This document shows, in pieces, positions 8,412 to 15,213 of a stretch of 17,959 nucleotides of DNA; position 1 is the stretch's first letter, and each line of letters begins with the position of its first letter. The position numbers and the translations under genes are program-made. Origin of the DNA: an uncultured Porticoccus sp. (GTDB taxonomy: Bacteria > Pseudomonadota > Gammaproteobacteria > Pseudomonadales > Porticoccaceae); the NCBI GenBank assembly GCA_950063125.1, contig CATLZI010000009.1:1-17959 (forward strand), in the 5' to 3' direction. Under the pieces are notes generated by a model. That model did no database searches, had not been told where the DNA came from, and was given only the letters and a program-made list of their open reading frames with translations.

Positions 8412-9173
8412 ATGGCTGCTGGACGTCGATCCGTAGATTTCCTCACCATGGCCGGGGTCATACTGTCTCTGGCTGCAGTGATCGGCGGCAATATGCTGGA
8501 GGGTGGGCATACTGACTCGCTGATTCAGTTAACGGCTTTTATTATTGTTTTCGGTGGTACCCTCGGTGCCACTCTGGTCCAGACTCCCCTGCATATTTTC
8601 CTGCATGCGTTAAAGCGCTTTCGATGGATTTTTTTCCCACCACCGATGGCGCGCTCCGACATCATGAAGAAGATGGTGGACTGGAGCAAAATTTCTCGCA
8701 AAGAAGGGCTGCTTGGATTGCAGGCGGTGGCAGACAGGGAAAAAGACAAGTTCACCAGGAAGGGACTTCAGCTATTGGTCGATGGTAATGAGCCCGATGA
8801 CATTCGAAAAATCCTTGAAGTCGAGATCGATAGCTTTGCCGCACATGAGATGAACAGTGCCAAAGTTTATGAAGCGATGGGCGGATATTCTCCTACCATT
8901 GGCATTATCGGGGCCGTGATGGGGTTGATACACGTGATGAACAATCTGTCTGATCCGGCTGCACTCGGCCCCGGTATTGCGGTTGCATTTGTGGCCACAA
9001 TCTACGGGGTGGGGTTGGCAAATTTCTTTTTTTTACCCATGTCGAACAAGCTAAAAATGTTGGTGAATGACCAGGTCCAGTATCGGGATATGCTGGTGGA
9101 TGGGATGGTAGCCATAGCCGAGGGAGAGAATCCCCGCTCAATCGAGAGCAAACTCGAAGGGTACCTGACCTAG
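8412..9173 (+). CDS. motC: Flagellar stator protein MotC (MotA family)
   Basis: This is a MotA/TolQ/ExbB-type stator subunit of the MotC class, one of two such genes here. The 253-residue product has four membrane segments. The first pair is near the N-terminus (MAGVILSLAAVIGGNMLEGG and the following hydrophobic stretch ending FGGTLGATLVQ). A large cytoplasmic loop contains RKEGLLGLQAVADREKDKF, and the C-terminal pair contains the conserved prolines in YSPTIGIIGAVMGLIHVM and ALGPGIAVAFVATIYGVG. In Pseudomonas this pair drives swarming and motility under load; that role is only inferred here. AGGGG lies about nine bases before the ATG. motD starts 3 bases after the stop. Confidence 0.93.
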   Translation: MAAGRRSVDFLTMAGVILSLAAVIGGNMLEGGHTDSLIQLTAFIIVFGGTLGATLVQTPLHIFLHALKRFRWIFFPPPMARSDIMKKMVDWSKISRKEGLLGLQAVADREKDKFTRKGLQLLVDGNEPDDIRKILEVEIDSFAAHEMNSAKVYEAMGGYSPTIGIIGAVMGLIHVMNNLSDPAALGPGIAVAFVATIYGVGLANFFFLPMSNKLKMLVNDQVQYRDMLVDGMVAIAEGENPRSIESKLEGYLT

Positions 9174-9176
9174 GCC

Positions 9177-10076
9177 ATGGCCAGAAAAAAACTGCATCAA
9201 GAGAATGAAAATCACGAGCGGTGGCTGGTTTCCTATGCTGACTTTATCACCCTGTTATTCGCTTTTTTTGTGGTCATGTATTCCATCTCGTCCGTTAATG
9301 AAGGTAAATACCGGGTTCTTTCCAGCTCAATGGTGTCGGCTTTCCGCCAACCGAAGTCATCTCTCGAACCGGTTCAAATTGGGCAGTTGGTGCGATCGCC
9401 ATTGATGATGCCCGATCAGGTTATGGATGTTTCAGCCAATCCCGCGCCAATTATTACCCCCATGTTGCCCCAGAATCAGGACTCCCCGGCCGATGATAGT
9501 GACCCGTCGGCGATGGAGTTCTCCCCTGAAGATATCATCATGCAAAAAGCTTTTAATGCCGCGGAAAAAGAAGTGGATGAAATGGCTGGCCATGTGGAGG
9601 AGCAACTCGATTCGCTGATAGATGAAGAAATTGTCAACATCAAGCGCAACAAGTTCTGGCTGGAGGTAGAGATAAAGTCGAGCCTGTTATTTCCCAGTGG
9701 CGGCAGCGATCTGGTTCCCGCTTCAATACCTGTGCTTCAAAAACTGTCAAAGATTTTCAGGGAGTTACCCAACCGGATTCATGTGGAGGGTTTTACAGAT
9801 AATCAGCCTATCAATACGGTGATTTTTCCTTCGAACTGGGAGCTTTCCACCGCCCGTGCGGCAGCAGTTGTCAGGCTGTTTGAAAGCAATGGCATTGCCG
9901 CCTCCAGAATGGCTGCTATCGGTTATGGTGAATTTCGTCCAATTGCCGAGAACACGACTGAAACGGGACGAGCCAAGAATCGACGTGTGGTCATAGTGGT
10001 GGTGGCTTCAATGGCAAACCGCCAGGATCAGAGAATTTACGAGTTTGAGATGTTAAAGGACCAAGCGGGAAGCTGA
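9177..10076 (+). CDS. motD: Flagellar stator protein MotD (MotB family)
   Basis: This is the peptidoglycan-anchored partner of MotC. The 299-residue product has a short charged N-terminus and one membrane helix with the motif WLVSYADFITLLFAFFVVMY, where D22 is the expected ion-binding aspartate. A periplasmic linker follows with an acidic helical stretch (about residues 110-150). The C-terminal OmpA-like domain (about residues 170-285) contains HVEGFTDNQPI, SNWELSTARAAAVVRLF and GRAKNRRVVIVV for peptidoglycan binding. Length matches the MotD class. It belongs to the operon with motC. The carried ion cannot be told from this protein alone. Confidence 0.94.
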   Translation: MARKKLHQENENHERWLVSYADFITLLFAFFVVMYSISSVNEGKYRVLSSSMVSAFRQPKSSLEPVQIGQLVRSPLMMPDQVMDVSANPAPIITPMLPQNQDSPADDSDPSAMEFSPEDIIMQKAFNAAEKEVDEMAGHVEEQLDSLIDEEIVNIKRNKFWLEVEIKSSLLFPSGGSDLVPASIPVLQKLSKIFRELPNRIHVEGFTDNQPINTVIFPSNWELSTARAAAVVRLFESNGIAASRMAAIGYGEFRPIAENTTETGRAKNRRVVIVVVASMANRQDQRIYEFEMLKDQAGS

Positions 10077-10193
10077 GGTAGCTTGACAGGTATCTGTATT
10101 ATCCTTAACTATCGGGAAAGTATCCGACATTACTGGACAAAAAAGGAAAAGCATAGCGATAGATAATGTGATGAGCCCAGTGGGAGAATCGAT

Positions 10194-10367
10194 ATGATCG
10201 ATTCAGTGAGATTGAATAAAATAAGCTCTGTATCAAAAAGCCGGCCTGTAGTGGGCAAGGAAGAGAGTGAGCAAAAGCCAAAAGATGATCAGGTTTTTTC
10301 CGAAAAACAGGCCGTAAAAAAGAAGAGGCAGTCCAGACTGGGAGGTAACGTGGATGAGCGCTGTTAG
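10194..10367 (+). CDS. Small basic protein of unknown function (57 aa)
   Basis: An ATG at 10194 opens 57 codons ending with TAG at 10365-10367, preceded by TGGGAG at 10181-10186 with good spacing for ribosome binding. The product starts MIDSVRLNKISSVSKSRPVV, is rich in Lys, Glu, Gln and Ser, and ends in a basic stretch (VKKKRQSRLGG) followed by NVDERC. It has no hydrophobic segment and looks disordered. Small charged ORFs after stator genes are seen in other flagellar clusters, but I recognise no named family here. It sits 117 bases after motD and faces the PilZ gene. The larger antisense frame over it (10105-10437) has no ribosome site and no recognisable content. Confidence 0.55.
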   Translation: MIDSVRLNKISSVSKSRPVVGKEESEQKPKDDQVFSEKQAVKKKRQSRLGGNVDERC

Positions 10368-10395
10368 CGGCTGTTGGATGTATTGTGAAAGCCGC
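10367..10395. terminator. Possible hairpin between convergent operons
   Basis: GCGGCT (10367-10372) and AGCCGC (10390-10395) are complementary with a 17-base loop, in the 45-base gap between the small ORF and the PilZ gene, which converge here. No run of T follows on either strand, so an intrinsic terminator is not shown; it may be a weak bidirectional transcription stop or simply chance. Confidence 0.25.
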
Positions 10396-10412
10396 ATACT
10401 CATTGACCGGTT

Positions 10413-10973
10413 TCAGGGCTCTCTCGGTGTTGACCATTGGCGCTGTACAATATGCTGGATCAGCTCTTCCTGAGCTGTACCATTTTCCTGAAACTGTACT
10501 CTAATCCGGTGAGTGTCCTCGCCAGCCTGATTGATCGGAGTACAATCCACCACGGTAGCCAGCATTTCCAGACGACTGTTGGCAGGTTTCAGAACAATTG
10601 TCAGTGCGAGTCGTGTGGATGGTTCAATCGCCGACGAGCTATCAAACGCCATGCCACAACCGCTGATATTAACCATAATATTTTCATAGGAATCGATGCT
10701 TGTCGGGTTTTCGCTCAGGTTGAGTGCGGCGACCATCGACAATTTTTTATTCAGCAATCCCAACGCCTGGGCAACGAGCGGACTTTCCTGCCACAGAAGG
10801 TTGGTTGCCTGGTTGAACTCCCTGTCAATTTCGGCGAGCAAAGCTGTCAGTGGCATCTCTTTGTGACTGGGGTTGACGCTTGAATGGCTGTCAGCTGTAT
10901 TGAGCTGTCTGTAACTCAGGCCTATTGTGTCGTCAATGCGGTAATAATTTCTGCGCTCAGTTCCCTGTTTCAT
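10413..10973 (-). CDS. PilZ-domain c-di-GMP binding protein, stator-linked
   Basis: The 186-residue product carries both c-di-GMP binding motifs of PilZ domains: RxxxR as RNYYR (residues 8-12) and NxSxxG as NISGCG (residues 102-107). The two are separated by about 90 residues that look largely helical (PLTALLAEIDREFNQATNLL and LVAQALGLLNKKLSMVAALN), far more than the short spacing in a minimal PilZ domain. The rest of the beta barrel follows to about residue 165. The ATG at 10973 is favoured because an upstream ATG at 11027 lies within pomB and adds an unrelated 18-residue stretch. It is third in the pomA-pomB operon (22-base gap), so I infer a c-di-GMP-dependent effect on motor function, YcgR-like in idea but without a YcgR N-domain. 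Confidence 0.85.
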   Translation of the reverse strand: MKQGTERRNYYRIDDTIGLSYRQLNTADSHSSVNPSHKEMPLTALLAEIDREFNQATNLLWQESPLVAQALGLLNKKLSMVAALNLSENPTSIDSYENIMVNISGCGMAFDSSSAIEPSTRLALTIVLKPANSRLEMLATVVDCTPINQAGEDTHRIRVQFQENGTAQEELIQHIVQRQWSTPREP

Positions 10974-10995
10974 TAATGGTTTTCTCGGGTTTTTC

Positions 10996-11955
10996 CTATT
11001 GCAGGCTTTGCACAGCTGCATCGCCAAGATTTAGTGTATTTAGAAGGTCAGGGTTGGCTTTTTGAATATCGTTGATACTGGTAGCAGTCGCTTTATCCAG
11101 CCCCTGCCGGATGACTATTTCAACCCGCCGGTTCTGGGCGCGATTCTGTGGAGAGGTGTTGCCCTGAAATGGTTGGGTGTCTGCACGGCCAATGACCATA
11201 AACCGGTCGTCATCAAGCTCATCACCTTCGATCAGTTCATGGGTGACAGACAAAGCGCGGGATGAAGAGAGATCCCAGTTGGAACGGAATCGGCTGCCAG
11301 TGATAGGTACATCATCGGTATGTCCTTCGACAGCAATTTTCCCCGCAATATCTTTCAGGGCCTTGCGGAGAGTAACCATGACCGGAATAAAATCCGGATG
11401 CAACGTTGCAGACCCAGAGGGAAAAGAGCCCTTTTCGCGAATTCGGATGGTAATAGCCCGCCCCTCGTTATCAATATCGATTTTTCCTTCGTCGATTTCT
11501 TTTTTTAGAATTTCTCTCAGTTTGTCGGCATCGGCTTTGGTATCGGCAATCAGGTTTTTGAGTTTCTCTTCGAGCAGGGCTTTGGTTTGTTCCTCGCTCA
11601 GCTTTTTGGCATCCAGGTCGGGGGCTTCGGGATTGCCCACCCGGAGTGACTGTTTGGTGGTGTCAGCGGTTATCTGATTGATGGTTTCTGCTGGGGTTGG
11701 TCGGGTTTCGCCTGGACTGAATTCCTGTGCGATGATGCTGGTCCCCTTGGGAATATCCATCACTTTCACTTGATTCTGCACGCCAAAAGCATTCTTCATG
11801 GAGCCTGCAATCTGTTTGTACTTTTGAACATCCAGTTCGGAGAAAGACAGCAGTAGTACAAAAAAGCACATTAACAGGGACATCAGATCGGCAAAAGTGG
11901 CCATCCACGCCGGCGCTCCCGGCGCACCCTCATCATCATCTTCGTATTCGATCAT
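10996..11955 (-). CDS. pomB: PomB-like sodium-type flagellar stator protein (MotB family)
   Basis: This is the peptidoglycan-binding stator partner of the upstream pomA-like gene. The 319-residue product starts with an acidic tail, then the membrane helix WMATFADLMSLLMCFFVLLL, with D23 as the ion-binding aspartate. The following stretches QKYKQIAGSMKNAFGVQNQ and IPKGTSIIAQEF closely resemble Vibrio PomB. A charged helical linker (about residues 110-160) precedes the OmpA-like domain (about 175-300) with VEGHTDDVPITGS, SNWDLSSSRALSVTHELI and NRAQNRRVEIVI. It starts directly after the pomA stop, with GAGG about eight bases upstream of the ATG. Sodium use is inferred from similarity to PomB; public annotation may call it motB. 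Confidence 0.93.
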   Translation of the reverse strand: MIEYEDDDEGAPGAPAWMATFADLMSLLMCFFVLLLSFSELDVQKYKQIAGSMKNAFGVQNQVKVMDIPKGTSIIAQEFSPGETRPTPAETINQITADTTKQSLRVGNPEAPDLDAKKLSEEQTKALLEEKLKNLIADTKADADKLREILKKEIDEGKIDIDNEGRAITIRIREKGSFPSGSATLHPDFIPVMVTLRKALKDIAGKIAVEGHTDDVPITGSRFRSNWDLSSSRALSVTHELIEGDELDDDRFMVIGRADTQPFQGNTSPQNRAQNRRVEIVIRQGLDKATATSINDIQKANPDLLNTLNLGDAAVQSLQ

Positions 11956-12738
11956 TTATGCTGCCTCGGCAGCCGCACTTTCAGAAGGCTCTTCCTTGCG
12001 TTTCTTCGGTTCCAGATAGGCTTTGAGCATGGCTTCAATAATACGGGGGTTCTGACCTTCCTGGATGGCCAGCACGCCGTCTATGCATATGGCTTTTATC
12101 AGACCTTCTTCCGATTTACGCAAGTTGAGTTTGTCTGCGATTGGCAACGCCACCATGTTGGCGAACATGGCGCCATAAAGTGTGGTCAGCAGGGCAATGG
12201 CCATTGCGGGACCAATGGCTTTTGGGTCATCCATTGCCGAGAGCATTTGTACAAGCCCAATCAGCGTCCCGATCATCCCCATGGCGGGCGCTACATCGCC
12301 ACTGGCGCTAAAAACTTTGGCGCCCCATTTATGCCGGTCAATGGTCTGAATCATATCTTGTTTCATGACAGTGCTAATCACTGCCCGGTCATTTCCGTCG
12401 ATCAGCATCTGAATTCCCTGATTCAGAAACTCATTTTCAATTTCCTGGTTTTCAAGTGCCAGTGTGCCTTCCTTGCGAGCTATATTCGCAAGTTCCACGA
12501 CCTGTGCAATGATATCTTCGGGTTTATCCGTCTTGGCAAAAAAAGCCCTGGTGGCGACTTTGAAAGCACCGAAAAATTGCTTCAGGGAGAACTTGATCAT
12601 CACCACCATAAAGGTGCCGCCAAGTACGATGAGTATGGCTGGCAGATTGAAAAAGACCAGTGCGGAGCCACCCGACAGAATTGCCACTGTGACAATCGCC
12701 ATAGCGCCCACAAGCCCTAGCAGTGTTGCCAGATCCAT
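11956..12738 (-). CDS. pomA: PomA-like sodium-type flagellar stator protein (MotA family)
   Basis: This is the four-helix stator subunit that pairs with PomB around the rotor. The 260-residue product begins MDLATLLGLVG, as in Vibrio PomA, and contains ILIVLGGTFMVVMIKFSLKQ, the cytoplasmic RKEGTLALENQEIEN loop, and the C-terminal pair with GDVAPAMGMIGTLIGLVQML and DDPKAIGPAMAIALLTTLYG, including the conserved prolines. The start at 12738 is chosen because AGAGG is correctly spaced for it but too close to the ATG two codons upstream (12744). pomB and the PilZ gene follow in the same operon. It may be named motA in databases. A 169-base gap upstream holds a candidate sigma-28 promoter. Confidence 0.93.
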   Translation of the reverse strand: MDLATLLGLVGAMAIVTVAILSGGSALVFFNLPAILIVLGGTFMVVMIKFSLKQFFGAFKVATRAFFAKTDKPEDIIAQVVELANIARKEGTLALENQEIENEFLNQGIQMLIDGNDRAVISTVMKQDMIQTIDRHKWGAKVFSASGDVAPAMGMIGTLIGLVQMLSAMDDPKAIGPAMAIALLTTLYGAMFANMVALPIADKLNLRKSEEGLIKAICIDGVLAIQEGQNPRIIEAMLKAYLEPKKRKEEPSESAAAEAA

Positions 12739-12760
12739 AGTCATACCTCTTGAAATAACG

Positions 12761-12787
12761 TTATCTTGGCCAATCTAAAAAACTGGC
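12761..12787 (-). promoter_or_regulatory. Candidate sigma-28 (FliA) promoter for pomAB-pilZ
   Basis: On the minus strand GCCAGTTT, 11 bases, then CAAGATAA compare with the enteric sigma-28 consensus TAAAGTTT-N11-GCCGATAA: 5 of 8 bases match in each box and the spacing is exact. It ends 22 bases before the pomA ATG, leaving room for the AGAGG ribosome site. Late-gene stator control by FliA is common, but this match is moderate and could be chance. Confidence 0.35.
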
Positions 12788-12907
12788 ATCATTCTCGTGT
12801 TCGCATTGGTAACTGTAAAGAGTAAAACTCATATCTTTGATCAGCTGGAGAATTTTCCCGAATTAATTTCAATTTTTGCAGGTCTGTTCGGAATAAATCA
12901 GCAGAGG

Positions 12908-13645
12908 TTACTTCCCCTCCCATGCCCACAATCCATTTAAATTGGTTTTATCCATGATTTCTCGAGCCGTGTTTTCTGCGGTTTCCCGGTCTTTGTAGCC
13001 GGGCAATTGCACCCGATAAACAATTTTATCGTCCAGTGAGACGTGGTTGATTTCGGCTTGATAGCCGATAGCATCAATCTGTTTTTTCAGTTGTGTAGCC
13101 GCTTCATTGTTAGAGAAGGTGCCGACATTGACATGCCAGTGGGCGCTGGTTGTTGTCTCGGTGCTCTCTTTTTTGAGATCACCGCCTTTTTGCTCGATGT
13201 TTTCGCTGAGGTCGAGTAGCGCCGAGGTTTGCTGGCGCTGCTGGTCCAGCAGTGAGACCTGAAATTGTTCAAGTTGCTGGTTCAACTGACCAATGGACTG
13301 TTCAAACTGTCGGTTCATTTGATCCATTTTGCTTTCCAGGAACAACCTGTTGTCATTCTCTGTCGGTGCGGGCTTATCCGCTGGGTTGTTTGTGTCCGGT
13401 TGTTGGGTGAGCAGAAAAATAATGGTGATAACCATCAACAGATTACTTGCTAGAACTGCGATCAACAGCCACTCCGTTTGTTGAGGTCGTTCTGTTTTTG
13501 GCTGGTTGAGACCGGGGTGATCTGCTGTCAAGTCAGTTTCTGGCGGCGTCTGTGCCGTATCAGTGGGTATGTCCCGCTGATCGGTTTCTCTCCGAGGCTT
13601 TAATAGGTTTTGATCCAGCGAAAGATTAAGGTCTTTGTCGGTCAT
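12908..13645 (-). CDS. Membrane-anchored SPOR-domain protein
   Basis: The 245-residue product has a cytoplasmic, proline- and acid-rich N-terminus (residues 1-57), one membrane helix (about 58-81, WLLIAVLASNLLMVITIIFL), a glutamine-rich coiled-coil stretch (about 100-152) and a C-terminal SPOR domain (about 168-244, beginning HWHVNVGTFSNNEAATQLKK). SPOR domains bind glycan strands lacking stem peptides, usually at division septa (as in FtsN and DamX); the topology matches. Its place between a stator operon and a FliK-like gene may link it to the flagellum or pole, but this is only context. It is transcribed divergently from the FliK-like gene, with 69 bases between. GAG lies about 8 bases before the ATG. 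Confidence 0.85.
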   Translation of the reverse strand: MTDKDLNLSLDQNLLKPRRETDQRDIPTDTAQTPPETDLTADHPGLNQPKTERPQQTEWLLIAVLASNLLMVITIIFLLTQQPDTNNPADKPAPTENDNRLFLESKMDQMNRQFEQSIGQLNQQLEQFQVSLLDQQRQQTSALLDLSENIEQKGGDLKKESTETTTSAHWHVNVGTFSNNEAATQLKKQIDAIGYQAEINHVSLDDKIVYRVQLPGYKDRETAENTAREIMDKTNLNGLWAWEGK

Positions 13646-13714
13646 CTTTTGAGCTCAACAGTGCTATGCTTAGGCAAATATTCTATGCATGAAGCGTGCC
13701 GGTAATGGTCGCCA

Positions 13715-14824
13715 ATGGATGAACTACAGTTAGCTCTTACCGCTGCCAGGGTAGACCAGAAAAATTTTGGTCTCTGGTTGAAGTCGTGGCAGGTGGGTCA
13801 GGTACTTCAGGCCCTGGTTACAGACAAGACTCCCTCGGGTGATCTGATCCTCCGAATTGCTGGCCATCAAGTGACTGCAACAGCCGATATTCCTGTCCAG
13901 AAAGGGGCGCAGTTGTCGCTGGAGATCAGTCGTCTTGACCCCGTGCCCACCCTTAAAATTATCAATACGCCTGTTCCTCTCACAACTCATTCGAATTCTG
14001 CCATGGCTGGCCAGCTTCAGCTTCTCGTGCCACGGCAGGGCGATGTGGTAGAACCTTTCCGGATGCTGTTCAATACTGCACAGGGTGTCAATATTCTGTC
14101 GCTGCTGGGGTTTCGTCCCGCAGAGCAGACCCAAATCCAGCGCCTTGTCGTTGATGCCAGGCAACTCACTGATCCAAAGCTCCTAAAACAAACGCTCAAT
14201 CAGTCCGGGTTGTTTCTGGAGGCTCATCTAAAGCAGTTGCTGTTGATGGGGGGCGTGTTGCCGCGAGGTGACCTCAAAGCCGAATTGTTGCGTATGCTTT
14301 CCAGGGTAAAGTTTCAGCAGGACACTGCGGGATCCAGCTCAGGAAGTATGGATTCAGAAGGTTTGCTTGAACTACAGCATAAATTGGAAGGCGCACTGGC
14401 CAGGATGACACTTGCCCAGATGCAGGCTGGTGAAGCTCGAGAAACCGGAAGTTATCGCTGGGCTTTCGAATTGCCAGTGAAAATAAACGACGATTATCAG
14501 ACATTGTCTATTTCAATAGGCAGTGACGAAAGTCGATTATCAGAAGATGAACAACCCCGGGGTTGGAGCGTGCTACTGGGAATGGAATTTCCAAAACTTG
14601 GTCATGTGGAGGCCGAACTCTTTTTTTCTGGTAAGAAGCTGTCGGTGGTGACCTATGCAGCTTCGCCTGATACGTTCAAGTTGATGGAGGATCAGGTCGA
14701 GTTATTGCGTTCATCCCTTGAAAGTCGTGGCCTCGAAACAGGCGCCATATTGTGTCGGCGGGGTTCAACTGCAGAGACTTCAGACAGTGCGATACACAGT
14801 AGCTGTGTGGATGAAAGGATATGA
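13715..14824 (+). CDS. FliK C-terminal-domain (hook-length control-like) protein
   Basis: The 369-residue product has no signal peptide or membrane segment. Residues of about 245-350 match the FliK C-terminal (substrate specificity switch) domain: WSVLLGMEFPKLGHVEAELF, the strand KKLSVVTYAASPDTF, then the helix LMEDQVELLRSSLESRGLET. The N-terminal part has mixed beta and helical content rather than the long Pro/Ser/Thr-rich ruler of a typical FliK. The regular fliK would normally lie upstream of fliL, outside this window, so this is probably a second, FliK-like protein. It overlaps the next gene by ATGA, which encodes an FlhB C-terminal-like protein; the FliK C-domain normally acts on FlhB, which supports a joint role. 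The ribosome site before 13715 is weak. Confidence 0.8.
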   Translation: MDELQLALTAARVDQKNFGLWLKSWQVGQVLQALVTDKTPSGDLILRIAGHQVTATADIPVQKGAQLSLEISRLDPVPTLKIINTPVPLTTHSNSAMAGQLQLLVPRQGDVVEPFRMLFNTAQGVNILSLLGFRPAEQTQIQRLVVDARQLTDPKLLKQTLNQSGLFLEAHLKQLLLMGGVLPRGDLKAELLRMLSRVKFQQDTAGSSSGSMDSEGLLELQHKLEGALARMTLAQMQAGEARETGSYRWAFELPVKINDDYQTLSISIGSDESRLSEDEQPRGWSVLLGMEFPKLGHVEAELFFSGKKLSVVTYAASPDTFKLMEDQVELLRSSLESRGLETGAILCRRGSTAETSDSAIHSSCVDERI

Positions 14825-15108
14825 CTATTTCAAAAAAAACTGATCGAGGCATTTCGAAGGCTGCAGCTTTAACCTATAGCGGCACTGGAGCGCCGACGGT
14901 GGTTGCCAAGGGTGAGGGGTTTATCGCAAAACAAATTATTGAGGTTGCCGAGAGACATGAGGTGCCACTGATCTCGGATCACCAACTGGTCAGTATGTTG
15001 GTCAATGTGCCCCTGGGGGATGAAATTCCAGAAAATCTCTACCTGGCAATAGCAGAAGTTCTTGCTCACGTCTATCGTCTCAACGGATTAATAGATACCT
15101 ACGATTAA
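14821..15108 (+). CDS. FlhB C-terminal-like protein (FhlB/FlhX type)
   Basis: The 95-residue product aligns with the cytoplasmic C-terminal domain of FlhB after its cleavage site: APTVVAKGEGFIAKQIIEVA matches APMVVAKGRDLVAFRIRTLA of FlhB in this window, and IPENLYLAIAEVLAHVYRLN matches IPQNLYLAVARVLAYVYQLK. It lacks the membrane part and the NPTH cleavage motif. Similar stand-alone proteins (FhlB/FlhX/YlqH) are known, and FlhX can stand in for the FlhB C-terminal part in Helicobacter. The ATGA overlap with the FliK-like gene indicates coupled expression. It may be annotated as an EscU/YscU/HrcU-family switch protein. No gene symbol is given because naming varies. Confidence 0.88.
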   Translation: MTISKKTDRGISKAAALTYSGTGAPTVVAKGEGFIAKQIIEVAERHEVPLISDHQLVSMLVNVPLGDEIPENLYLAIAEVLAHVYRLNGLIDTYD

Positions 15109-15213
15109 ATTTTTATAATATTATGGGGCGCCGTTCAAGGTTATGTTGATGTCACCGCTAGGTTTTTAGCGTGTCTCTCTGATTGTAAATAATCGTTAGC
15201 ACAGGATTGTTCA
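15109..15213. other. Gap before the diguanylate cyclase gene
   Basis: This 105-base AT-rich stretch has a perfect TATAAT at 15114-15119 but no matching -35 box at normal spacing. It also holds the palindrome GGCGCC and a small hairpin CGCTA-GGTTTT-TAGCG at 15156-15171. It may hold a promoter for the downstream gene; nothing is certain. Confidence 0.3.

Noticed and set aside
10083..10111. TTGACA followed after 17 bases by TAACTA as a sigma-70 promoter for the small ORF
   Set aside because: The -35 box is perfect but the -10 box matches poorly. The better TATTAT at 10097 is only 8 bases away, so no valid pair exists.
10105..10437. Minus-strand frame of 110 codons antisense to the small ORF
   Set aside because: It overlaps the 3' end of the PilZ gene, has no ribosome site and no recognisable motif. 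The plus-strand 57-codon ORF has a clear ribosome site.
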